Source: Venturia oleaginea
Taxonomy: Eukaryota; Ascomycota; Dothideomycetes; Venturiales; Venturiaceae
Direction: 5' to 3'
DNA: 64,000 bases
NCBI GenBank assembly: GCA_013176395.1
Contig: JABMLP010000018.1
Coordinates: forward strand, 434,001 to 498,000
The notes under the pieces are model-generated. The model made no database searches and was not told the origin of the DNA. It saw only the letters and a list, made by a program, of their open reading frames with translations. This document shows positions 21,580 to 32,047 of the stretch, piece after piece. Positions within the stretch are counted from its first letter, which is position 1; the number at the start of each line of letters is the position of its first letter. The position numbers and the translations under genes are program-made.

Positions 21580-23424
21580 ACGTATTCCACCACCGAGCCG
21601 GCCACACCACCGAGTCGGCCACTTTTCCTTGGCACAGCCCTTATCCTCTTCAACACGTAATGTCTCAACAACGCAACGCGATAGCCGTTCAAGAAGAAGG
21701 CAGAATTGATCTCGCTCTTCAGGCCTATACCTCTGGCCAATTTCAAAGCCTACGGCGCGCTGCTGCAGCCTTCAACATCAAACACCAAAGGCTCTCTGAT
21801 CGGCTCTGCGGAATTACATCTCGATCTCAACCTCGCCCAAACTTCCATAAGCTCACTGCAACAGAAGAGCAAACGCTTGTCCAATATATCCTCGACCTCG
21901 ATTTGCGAGGATTTGCGCCCCGGATGTGTGAGGTGGCAGATATGGCGGATAAACTGCTGGGTGTACGCGGTGGAGAGCCAGCAGGGAAAAACTGGGCTGA
22001 GAGGTTCGTAACGTGCTCAGATGAGCTCAAGACGGCCTTCAATCGAGCCAAGGATAGGCAGAGGATACTACAGGAAGACCCAGAGATTATCGGCGCGTGG
22101 TTCAAGCTCGTTGCAGATACTAAAGCCAAGTACGGCATCCACGACAAGGATACGCACAACTTTGACGAGATTGGCTTCCAGATGGGCGTTATTGGTTCAT
22201 GAAGGTCGTTACAGCCTCTGAAAGACGTACAAGGCCTGAACTCATCCAGGCGGGCGATCGCGAATGGGTTACGGTTATTCAGAGCATCTGCGCAGCTGGG
22301 TATGCGACCCCGCCATTTATTATCTGTAAAGAACGCGTTCACATCTCTGCGTGGTATGAGGAGGCAGATATACCACGGAATTAGAAGCTCTCGGTCTCTG
22401 AGAACGGCTGGAAAAACAATGCGCTTGGTCTTAAGTGGTTGAAGCACTTTGACGCGCATACAAAGGCGCGTCAAGTAGGGGGGTATAGGCTGCTCATCTT
22501 GGACGGCCATGAGAGCCATCTCAGCCAGGATTTCAAGGACTACTGCCTCGAACATAAGATCCTAACGCTCTGTATGCCACCTCATTCATCGCATATCCTC
22601 CAGCCGCTTGATGTGGTCTGCTTCTCGCCGTTGAAGTGCAAGTACTCTCAACGAGTTCGAGACTTGGCACGCCGACGCGTCTACCATATCAACAAAGAAG
22701 GCTTCCTCCCGGCCTTCAAAGACGCGTTTTTCGACGTGTTTACAGAAGAGAACTGTCGAAAGGCTTTTGAGATGGTAGGGCTGGTCCCTATTAACGCGGA
22801 GGTGGTATTGGATCGCCTTGAAGTACGGCTACGTACCCCACCAGCACCCCCACCGCAGGAGACGCCGTGGCAGTCGAAGACTCCAAGCAATACTCAAGAA
22901 TTTGGATCTCAATCAAAGCTTGTACGCGAATCTTTCACTCGGTCACCAGTTACTGCGCAGACTGGCTTCTCTCAGCTTGTCAAGGGCGCTGAATTGATGC
23001 TGCACCAGAACGCTCTACTTATTGCACGAAACCACGAGCTTGAAGAGCAATTGGCAGTAATGACGAAGCGAAAATGGCGCAAAAGGAAGTGGATCCAGCA
23101 AGGTGGTACTGTAGAGTATGGGACTGCAGCAGCGCAGGTAGCTGCTGAGGCGTCTGTAGCGCCTCAGAAATCAAAGGCTCGTGGTAGTGGTGATCAAGAA
23201 ACAGCCCGGCCAGCTTTACGGCGCTGTGGGAACTGCGGCGCGACTTGGCACAATGCGCGAAGGTGTAAAAAGGATGTTGAGATATCTTCTCAATCAGATA
23301 GCAGCACGACAGACTTGGAATCTATTGTTGATAGCGATAAAATTGAAGAGGCGTAATATGAGTTGGTCGTGCCAAGGAAAAGTGGCCGGCTCGGTGGTGT
23401 GGCCGGCTCGGTGGTGGAATACGT
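21580..23424 (+). mobile_element. pogo/Fot-type DNA transposon with 56-bp TIRs
   Basis: The element is 1845 bp. Terminal inverted repeats are 21580-21635 and 23369-23424, starting ACGTATTCCACCACCGAG, with one mismatch in 56 bp. The TA target duplication is at 21578-21579 and 23425-23426. Each TIR holds two tandem copies of a CCACCGAGYCGGCCAC box. It encodes a DDE_1-type transposase in plus orientation, disabled by a frameshift and a stop. The near-identical ends suggest a fairly recent insertion. The single TIR difference is C to T. Confidence 0.92.
21660..23356 (+). pseudogene. pogo/Fot-like transposase, broken
   Basis: The first part (21660-22202) carries the N-terminal HTH/CENPB-like DNA-binding region (RRAAAAFNIKHQRLSDRLCG, then LGVRGGEPAGKNWAERFV) and reaches the DDE_1 domain at NFDEIGFQMG. 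A one-base loss near 22195 shifts the frame into KVVTASERRTRPELIQAGD, then a TAG at 22382-22384 interrupts it, after which 22439-23356 continues with the catalytic LILDGHESHLS, the HSSHILQPLDV motif and a C-terminal CCHC zinc knuckle (CGNCGATWHNARRC). All catalytic motifs are visible, but this copy cannot make full-length transposase. Confidence 0.88.
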
Positions 23425-23426
23425 TA

Positions 23427-23719
23427 TACAAAAGTCTAAAGGTGTTGAGCCCGAGGGTTGTGGGACCATGGCCAAAACTTCGCCCAGCGACAGCCAAAAC
23501 AAACAAGAAAGTGGGAAGACCAATTCCAATGCCGACGCCAAGTACGATATAATCTGATATGCTGTATCCTGATGCGCTGGCTCCGGTACTCTTCGCTCCT
23601 GGGGGCTCAGTAAAGGTAGAAGTAGGCCTAGGTTGAATATACGAGGTCTTCGATAACAATCCTTTATGGCCAACTCTCCCAGCATCTGCAAGTATAGCGC
23701 CGAAGTTTAAGACAATCAA
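23427..23719 (-). pseudogene. membrane-protein gene cut by the pogo insertion
   Basis: Reading leftward toward the transposon, the minus strand encodes a Thr/Ser/Pro-rich stretch, then a membrane segment (SDYIVLGVGIGIGLPTFLFV) and a short tail that runs into the element at 23426. The layout (extracellular Ser/Thr stalk, one transmembrane helix, cytoplasmic tail) is like the gene at 45298. The 5' exons expected to the right (to about 24.1 kb) are not readable as an intact frame. I infer that the transposon landed in the cytoplasmic tail of an old surface-protein gene. Confidence 0.5.
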
Positions 23720-24793
23720 CTATGGCGGAGTAGCAAAAAATTGAGAATTGTAGACCTATCCCTAAGACCTTGTACATTGCAATCGTGAGCTGAAGGCAGA
23801 GGAGTCAAGAGCTGAACATGATAAATGTGAAATGGTTGCAACTATCTTCGGCTAAATCGATCTGGCTGTACCTGGAAACTTCCGCTACCTGCATTGCCAG
23901 AGTGGCGTCCATCGTGGCTGTGTTGTATGATAAAGGCTGCTTTTGGGAGTTGTCAACTGTGTACTACGTACAGCCACAATTTGCTAAAATGGCTACAATT
24001 ACCAGCTATAATTGGTATCTCGAGTCTAGAGCGGCTCTGCGGTGAGTGAGCGCCCATCAGGTATATCGTTGCAGGTGTATGGCGAGCTATTGCCTTCGCT
24101 CGAGTGGCTTGCTGCTCATCAGCCATCTATCAAGTCCGTACCCGTATCAAGTGCGAGCAAATCAAAGTGAGTCAGGAATCACTCGACGGTCACTCTAATA
24201 TCGTCGAGTGATGAGATGGCCTTAAGGAATTGTCGAGATCCGATCGCCGAGCTCATGAGATATGGCCAAACAAGATGGAAATAAGATTCGTATCGTGGAA
24301 GTTCACTTGGATGAGGGAGCAAGAATGCCACGAATGCGAGCATGCTACGATGACATTCCTCTGATCAATGAAAAGAGACGGGTGATGAATATCGGACAAA
24401 GAACAGATATGTTATGAACCATGGTTGAGACAAGCACATTATAGTCTTCAGACTTTTTGGAACCACAGATGTGCTACCGGTTATAAGTACCGCCAGCAAG
24501 TAAGAATGAACCCGCCAAAACCATCAATCAAAATACAAGACACCACCTACCTTCTCCGTCAGCCGCGCAAACCAGAATCGCATACACGATGGCTCCTGAC
24601 AGACCAGACGAAGCGCCGATGCCGTTCTCCCGAAACCAACTCGCTGACTACCTTCGGCGCCTGCGATCCACTTCCTTCATCCCTCGCCTCCATGGTGCTA
24701 GCCCCCAGAGATCTCATCAAGAGCGGCGACCGGGATAGCCCACAACAAGAGCACAAGACAAGAAAAGGGTCGAAGTAAGCAGCAAGTTTCCTC

Positions 24794-25162
24794 ATGCTAC
24801 CACTCGAACTACAACAAGAAATCTTGGGTTATCTCTTCGATGATGCCCTCGCGGATGACCACCAGCACAATCTTATATTTGACAAGCTTCCAGATGAGCT
24901 CAAAGACCTCATCTACGAAAACATCTCTCCCCATCCTGGCCGCGATGGCCGTCGCAAGTGTGAGGACGAAGCTTCTCTACTTTTCAGGAAGAAGTGGGTG
25001 ATGACTCCACACATTTATGACTTGGCCATGACCTTGTCGCAGGTGCATGCTGAATGCGAAGCAGCTATGGAATTTCTGATCAAGCACGCGCTGAAATCTT
25101 TCGAAGGGAGAGCGGCGAGGGATAGAGCGGCGATGTGCAGATGTGCAGAGCGTTGTTGTTAA
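24794..25162 (+). CDS. small F-box-like protein, paralogue of 19390
   Basis: This encodes 122 residues starting MLPLELQQEILGYLFDDALA. A second LPDELKDLIYENI motif of the 2EXR type is at about residues 35-50, and the C-terminus has KHALKSFEGRAARDRAAM, similar to the 19390 product. A frame upstream (24590-24740, MAPDRPDEAPMPFSRNQLAD) may be a first exon, but no clean intron links them. Function unknown; it may be a truncated family member. Confidence 0.45.
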   Translation: MLPLELQQEILGYLFDDALADDHQHNLIFDKLPDELKDLIYENISPHPGRDGRRKCEDEASLLFRKKWVMTPHIYDLAMTLSQVHAECEAAMEFLIKHALKSFEGRAARDRAAMCRCAERCC

Positions 25163-27019
25163 GACCTAACTGGGTTCTCAGATCGAGAAGCTTGCCTTCA
25201 AGATAGTGGACGAGCCCAGGAATCGCAATATGGATGTTTGGGACTTTTGGAGCGAGAGAAGGACTGACCTGCCATCGGTGGTTTGTTACTACATCAGTGC
25301 GAGGAGGAGACCTCGTCAACATCATGGCTCTAAATAGGCTGTCGACACTGGAAACATTATCATGGATGATTCGGGATAGTAGTGCTAGGCTTCAGTACTG
25401 CATTCACTGACCACACATGTACCTTAGCTGTTCTTGTTACTAAATGCTATATTTCTTTTCATAACATTGCGCGTACGCAACTAATGAAAGATAGATACCT
25501 TCGTTGTTGGAAGTGGAAGCTGGAAAGGTTAGGTTCTCTTTATGAAACTGCGACTTTTGAACGTGCTATTGAGCTCTTCATTGTAAAACAATGCTCATAT
25601 TGTTCAAGCCGTATATTCTCTGTCTGTATTATCATCCTTCCGTTGTTAACAACGTTGGTTAATTATCATTTCATATCAGTAACAACATCAGCACCTCAAC
25701 GTCTTCATAATGGACATCGATATGACAGATAAGAACATAGACAACCTACCATCATCCCAGTGGACGTGGATCCAAAGGGAGACATCCCTTTTCTCACTTT
25801 CAGCCCCTGTGTGGCGTGTGCTTTAGGACCGATGAATGTGGATTTGGACAGCTAGTAGGATTCAGATTGCTAATAGGATATTGGGGAACTCCTTAACAAA
25901 AAAATACATAAATCCGGGGGTTGCTCTTCAAAAAATATCCATGTCTTACTTGTATAGGTATAGTTTGTCGATCGACCCACTGCGGCTGGAAGGCAACAAA
26001 ACCTACAGGGCGAAAAGGGATCATGCTAGAAGTTGGACCTGCCGCATACCACATCCGTGTACACTCTCACGTCCTCTTCCTGGCATAAGAAACTTTGCAT
26101 ACTGGTACCAGCGCCCGTCAGTCTTGTATCAACAACGAATGAAAAAAGGCCTCTAGGAGGGGTAGTTCGCCATTTGATAACCTCAGCTCTTGTTGATCGT
26201 CTTATCTACCAATGAATACCAATTGAAAAGTTGAAATAAGACCGACGTGCGCTGAAGGGCAAGTCGGTAAGTTAACCTGTACCTACAAACCTTCCTGGTC
26301 TTGATCGCTCTCCTAGTCATTCGATCAACGGGTCTTTTGTCCTCAACCTTGTAGATGATGAGGACGTAGCATCAATGCTGGCGCTAATGCGTATGCTTCT
26401 CTACCGAGCTTTCTTCTTCCCTGATGATGACGGGAGAAAAGGGTTCATGCATTGGCCCTGCATCGATTGGCCCTGCATCGATTGGCAGTTGTTGCAGACA
26501 ATGCTGTGGGGAAGAAAACGCTGGGCTATTCAGCAAAAGTAAGTATTATCCCAACTCCGAGACCTGGTGGAAGCAGGCGTGATCAAGGGGTCAAATCATT
26601 AGCGAAGGGTCTTTGTCTTGACCGGGTGGATTTGGGCAGGGAAAGAGGTACTGGCTGCACTAATAGAGGTGATGATTGCTACGGCAGGTGATGGATTGTA
26701 GAGGCAACATTTCCGCCACTCACGTCGAGCGAGCGTTCGCCTTTATGCTGTGATACTGGATACGTAAAAGGGGAAATTGAGAACCTGACGTACTAACGTA
26801 GCCCAAGTGATCTGACTGCAGATTCGAAGTCTTTACAATGACGGTTAAATCACCAATATGACTGGAAACGATAGGGAAATTGTGCCGATGTCTCTACATC
26901 CACCACTGTTCGGTTGTCGATTGAATGTCGAAGTTTCTGACCATGAAACATGAGGGCGCTGACCTCGTCCGAAAGCCGCGCTTGCCACCATTGCTCAAAG
27001 AGAACATGTGAACTCAAGC
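25163..27019. other. AT-rich intergenic stretch
   Basis: No gene seen. A short direct duplication of a TGCATCGATTGGCC unit lies near 26455-26485. Frames are short and interrupted. Confidence 0.4.
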
Positions 27020-27720
27020 AGGACCATCGGTAAAGATGTTGTTTCCAATAGCCACGGACTTGGGAATACAGATGTCGTGCACTTTGTGTTACCCCACCAC
27101 ACGGTCAAACATGTTTGGAACATGAATCCTTCGTACGAAAGAGATCATACAGCCAAAAGCCAAGGAAACCATGAGTTGCTGGAACAATTGACAACTGATC
27201 AGTGCAGGCGGTATGAGTTTTCTGATCAGGTAATACTGCAGGACGATGATCGACTCCACTTCTCACTCGGTCAGCATGTTGTGCTGGGGTTGCTCAGCTT
27301 CAATGTTCACGATTCACGGCTGTCGAAGCGTTTCTTTGGGCGATTTCCTTGGCCATCTGCAAGAGGAAGGGGAACGGAGTCCCTTGGGAGTTCGCAAAAT
27401 CAAGGTCGTGATATGATGGTCGCCATGGTAAACGGAGCGGAGATTTCTCGAGGATGGTGAGACACGGCCGATGCCTTGCAAGGCGGCGCGCAAGGGATCC
27501 GTGGGCACGTTTCTACCAAGCAGGGCCTCAGCAAGTCCTACACAGTACTACTCCAGATTTTCCTTATCGCCGTCCTCGAGTGGTTCTTGTTTGATAGTTT
27601 CCCAGGTGTTGTTCCATGCTCACGATGGTACAGGCCATGCTGGTGGCGCAACCACAAAGCTTAAGCCGATGGAATACGCGTACTGACCAATGATGGCAAT
27701 CGTATTGTTCATGATGGCGT
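27020..27720 (-). pseudogene. decayed gene of unknown product
   Basis: The minus strand starts with an ATG at about 27710 (MNNTIAIIGQYAYSIGLSF, then APPAWPVPS) and continues through blocks with clear coding character (WNNTWETIKQEPLEDGDKEN; CVGLAEALLGRNVPTDPLR; FANSQGTPFPFLLQMAKEIA). These are separated by stops (TGA, TAG) and frame changes. The first block looks like a hydrophobic N-terminal segment. I do not recognise the family; the pattern is that of a gene lost recently enough to be traced. Confidence 0.4.
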
Positions 27721-28568
27721 ATTCTATATTTAGCTGCACGTGAAAAACATCTCCCCACGCTCTTCAGACATGCGGCTGAATCTGATCGCTGCCTTCTATG
27801 ACCCCAAGGCAACGATCGCTGCCTTCTAATGGCCCCAAGGCAACAGTCTGTAGCTATTCATGCAGCGCTGTCCATGATCCATTGGCCACGTCTCTCGCCC
27901 TGGCGCAAAGCGCTCATTCACCGTTGTTCTTATGGCTGCCGAAGTCTAGCAGCTCCAGAACTCCGTGGGAGTATCACGACAGAGATCGAGAGGCAGGACA
28001 AGCATGGCATCCTACCACCACCTTTACTAGTCATCAAAGCGCTGACTTGTCCGCTATTCCATGCATCAGACATTGCGGGCGCAAGAAACAGCCTCGCAAA
28101 ACCCAACAGTCAGTAACCCAGTCCCTGAACACCATGTCACGACATCCGTATAATCTTCCCCTCCTTTGGGATCTGACTGAGCGAAGAGACCCTTTCTAGC
28201 TAGTCATTGACTGTTTTAGGCATACCAACTGGGCAGTTGACTGTTGATCTGCAAAAATAGTCGGTGCCCAGGGATTGTCTGACATGTTTCGAGGGCGCAG
28301 TGTTTCCAAACTCGGAGGTTTCTTGTACTAGCCGTTCCTGCATGGGCGCAAGGCTGTGGCAGAGTATGCGCACATAGAATCAAAGTCGCTATACCAGACT
28401 GCACATATATAATTCTCACTCCTCTCTGTCATCAATTTTATCATCATCATCAGCATCCACACTTCACTTCATCAAGCACAGTCATTCTCCTCTCATCTTT
28501 GCCATCTGTTGCTCTAGAGTTTCTACTACTTCCAGCCTGTCAAATAACCAATCACCATCTATCTCACA
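27721..28568. other. intergenic with a short tandem duplication
   Basis: A duplicated unit of about 30 bp (CGCTGCCTTCTA followed by CCCCAAGGCAAC) lies at about 27787-27843. Before 28569 there is a TATATAA-like box near 28406 and a CT-rich leader, the likely promoter of the peroxidase gene. Confidence 0.45.
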
Positions 28569-29706
28569 ATGCGTTTCTCGAACTCATTAGCCGTGCTCGC
28601 TCTGGCTGCGATTTCAGTCCATGCTATCAACTTCCCTTCATTTCCTTCACTATCACTACGAGCAACAAATTCCACATCAGATGCCGATGCTTCTGCCGAC
28701 GCAGCCAGCGCCGATGCCGATCAAAAAGCTGGAAAATGCCCAGCAGTCTGGACAACTATCTCAAAGGAACTCACAGGAATTTTTGTTTCTGGCGTAACGT
28801 GCACAGACGACGCCCGCGCATCCATTCGAGCTGTCTTCCACGACTGTTTCCCATCAGGTGGCTGTGATGGCTCCCTCGCTAACCCAGTCGAGCTCGCACG
28901 AAAAGACAACGTTCCCATGACCGCAACGGTCAACAAACTTGTAGCCTTGGCTAAGAAAAACAAGGTTGGCATTGCAGACATGCTCATGTTTGCTGGATGT
29001 AAGCAAGGCCTCCTACCAACCACGATGCATCCCAACTAATCACCCTTGTAGCCCATGCAGTCATCAGTTGCCCTGGTGGACCAAGCACAAAGACATACAT
29101 CGGTCGCACCGATGCCACCGGTCCAGCTCCAGATGGTCAACTTCCACAGGCAAATGTTGGCGGTGATGATGCTCTCTCCCACTTTGAAGCTCAAGGCTTC
29201 TCCGCCCAGGATCTTGCTGCCTTGATCGGTGCTCACACCGCTGCTAAGCAATTCAATACCGATTCATCCAAGGCTGGCGCGTCGCAAGACAGCACGCCAG
29301 GTATCTGGGATATCCTTTACTACATGCAGAGTATGTCTCGCCTTACCCACCATCATGTCCTAGACACGTGCTAACAATTTCATCAGCTCTCCTCCACACA
29401 GCACCCTTCACATTCCAATCCGACATCAACCTTTCCAAGCAAAATGAAGTTGGCCCATGGATGAAGCGCTTCTCCGTCGACAAGATCTCCTGGGACCGCT
29501 CCTTCTCCGCTGCCATGGCTAAGATGGAACTCCTCGGTACCAAGGGCGCTGCTTCGATGACTGATTGCACATCAGCCTTGCCACACTCATTCGCGCTCCG
29601 ATCAGCGAAGCAGAGTTACGCCCGTTCATTGATGAACTCCATCTCCATGGCTGCAAAGGAGCGGAAAGCAAGGGAAGCTCGTGAAGCTAAAAAGGCTAAG
29701 GCTTAA
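28569..29706 (+). CDS. secreted class II haem peroxidase, three exons
   Basis: Exons are 28569-28998, 29052-29330 and 29387-29706, with introns of 53 and 56 nt (donors GTAAGC and GTATGT); the product has 342 residues. Signal peptide: MRFSNSLAVLALAAISVHA. A Ser/Ala/Asp-rich linker precedes the catalytic domain. Visible family residues are the distal RAVFHDC (Arg, His), the calcium-site GCDGS, VISCPGGP and the proximal haem ligand in LIGAHTAAKQF. The length fits fungal class II (ligninase-like) peroxidases. I cannot assign manganese or lignin type; ascomycete members are usually called generic peroxidases. The C-terminus is an unusual Lys/Ala/Arg-rich helix in place of the usual Pro-rich tail. 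It acts outside the cell on phenolics with H2O2. Confidence 0.9.
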
Positions 29707-30030
29707 GCTTTTTCCTGCTTCTTAGGTGGTCGGCTTAATCTTTATAATGGGTGGTTTCTTTCGCTCTTTTATTGGGTTTTTGTAGTATCATGACGTCATC
29801 AGTGAAGTGGGCGGCCTATCTCTTAAAATATCAGTATTATATAGCGATTAAAAGGTGCGCTTTGATTGGGTTTCTTGCTCGGTATCTGGGTGTAGGGATA
29901 TAGCCTGGTTTGGCTGCTTTTATTAGTGCATGTAATTATCTCCTTTGACTTTTGTTCAAGAATGCTGCGTGGTCTCTTGGGTATGAGCTTCGAGACTAAT
30001 AATAAATTGTATCACATTATTCCTACTTAC
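29707..30030. other. peroxidase 3' flank
   Basis: AT-rich intergenic DNA with no frame. It probably contains the peroxidase terminator. Confidence 0.4.
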
Positions 30031-30520
30031 GAATTGTCTGCGTCTCGAGGTACTCGTTCTCGGCGATGAGCTCTAGATAGGATAGCATGCTGAATTTGGT
30101 AGTGCGAAGGGTGCAGATTGTCTTGATAAGGGGAAGGTCACAGGTTTTTGAAGCTGTTTGGCATGTTGTGCGGAGGAGCGATCATTGGTGGGAGATCAGT
30201 GTTTAGTGTTGAGATTTCGTATCGTGGTCAACACGCGAGAATACGAACGGAGATTGGAGCCCAAGCCATCACACATGACCGAAGGTCAGCAACGTGTTGG
30301 TAGAAGATACCATATCCTCCAAACTTCAAAGTTTCGTACGTTTCTTCGCCGCTTCGGTCAAGACAGCAGCACTCTCTTCGTGAAGGGTCCGAAGAGCGAA
30401 GTTGACAGAGCGGACGCTGAAATCGGCCAACGGAGCAGCAAGAGCTATCTCGCGACATTTCACATCGACGACTCCGAGACTGCCTCCCGATGGTTTCTGA
30501 AAGGTTAAGAACTCCCAGGT
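30031..30520 (-). pseudogene. coiled-coil family copy A, decayed
   Basis: Two coding-like blocks are seen on the minus strand. About 30500-30330 reads FSVRSVNFALRTLHEESAAV and ends in a stop. About 30180-30031 reads LLRTTCQTASKTCDLPLIKT and then LELIAENEYLETQ, followed by a GTAAGT donor. The same order (an ALNxALH-type helix, then an AENExLxxQ helix) recurs in the neighbouring copies. There is no intact start to stop frame. Family unknown. Confidence 0.4.
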
Positions 30521-31062
30521 ACGTTTGTAACCGTTCCCACAGATGTTAGCGGCGTAGAGATTTGCTAATTGGAGATATTAGAGGCTATAATTCGGCTTTA
30601 CGTGTTCTCTGCATTGAGGTCGAGAGTGGATGTCATATTTATTGTCGAGAAGATTCGAAGTGAGATTGGTGGATTGGTTGAAAGACCTTTTTTTTCTTTG
30701 GAAGGTTGTGGTTGATTTTTCGAGAGTTAGGGAAAGATGACAGTCTTCTACAACAGGCTTTTTGCATGTGGGATATCTCTCAGTGTTAATGTTTCTTTTT
30801 ACGGAGGCACATCAAACACTGAGATGAACTCAACCTCGAGTCCTTAGCAAATTCCTGGCACGAGTTTACGAGGCACCATCAAATCGCGTTTTATGAGTAA
30901 CCCGAGGCCGAGACTAAAATTATTCTTTCAGTCGAAGTAGATATCTCGTTTCAAGATCGATACTGCTTAATTTCCAGTGATGGGTATTCATTGCCCAAGG
31001 TCTTCCTGTACACAGGCTAGTCTTGCCTGATATCAGCGCACAGAAGTCAAACGATTTTCCAC

Positions 31063-31270
31063 TGGCATATGAAACACAACCTTCGATTATCGACAGCGCG
31101 CCCCAGATCTACTTCCATCAGTGCAAATTCCTCCTCCACTACCTCCAATGCCTACACAGGTCCTTCCTTTATTGCTTTCGTAAGCCATGCCGCAGTCTGC
31201 TCCAGCATCGAAGACAGAGCCTTATTCATATTCTCGGGATTGTCTTCCATTGAAAGGGAAGCGCTCATGA
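31063..31270 (-). pseudogene. coiled-coil family copy, decayed
   Basis: The minus strand has an ATG near 31270 reading MSASLSMEDNPENMNKALSS, then MLEQTAAWLTKAIKEG and a stop, followed in the same frame by ALEVVEEEFALMEVDLGRAV. The NMNKAL...EQTA helix resembles the VEALNKALHTANEQSAEL segment of the copy at 36.2 kb. A remnant with one clear in-frame stop. Confidence 0.35.
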
Positions 31271-32047
31271 GGCAGTAATAAGGCCTTTATTTTTTGCAAA
31301 TTTTTTAATGTCCAGTTAGGTGTTTTCAGATCTTTAACTATACAGTAGATCCACGTCACATTCTCATTTGTATCAACAAGTGATGGTTTAAGGTAGGAGA
31401 GGAGGTAGAGGTTACCTGGTAATTATTAGCTAGGGTTCGACAATTCTTATTTGAACCTACCGAGGACTTGCGCTTCTAGACGGTTTTGGACTATCAAGTC
31501 GGTCATGATGATGCTTTTAGGTCATTGAGGATGTTCAATGTTGTTGCGAATTGCTGGGAAGGATAAAGTGTAATTCCAAGCCTGATGGACACAAGATTGG
31601 GACTACAAATACTCACTTATGCAGTAGTGTTCACATTTCCGGATATATCCGTTAACGAACATAACAGTACATTGTCACAAAAGAAAAGAAAAGAGGAACG
31701 GCCGGCATGAGCAAGAAGCAGTCTTTCCAAATACTTGATGTTAGGCTTTATGTTTGTTATCCGGACTGAGCACGATCATCATTCCTAAGCTCCTCCAAAA
31801 TTTCATTGAGATAGTTATAAACGAGCCGTATCGCCTGCACAAAGTCCGTGGGTTCATCGCGTATTCTGATGGATTACTAGCTACCATGTCCCTTTGTGAA
31901 ACATTGACATCTTATCATACGTTTGGATTGGACAATCAAGGTCCCTATAATGGCTGTGGTGCCTTGTAGAAAGACTAGTTCTGTTTCCGAATGAGGTCAA
32001 TTTCAGCCTCCAATCGAGATGGACATAGTAGCTCACCTAAGCGCCAT

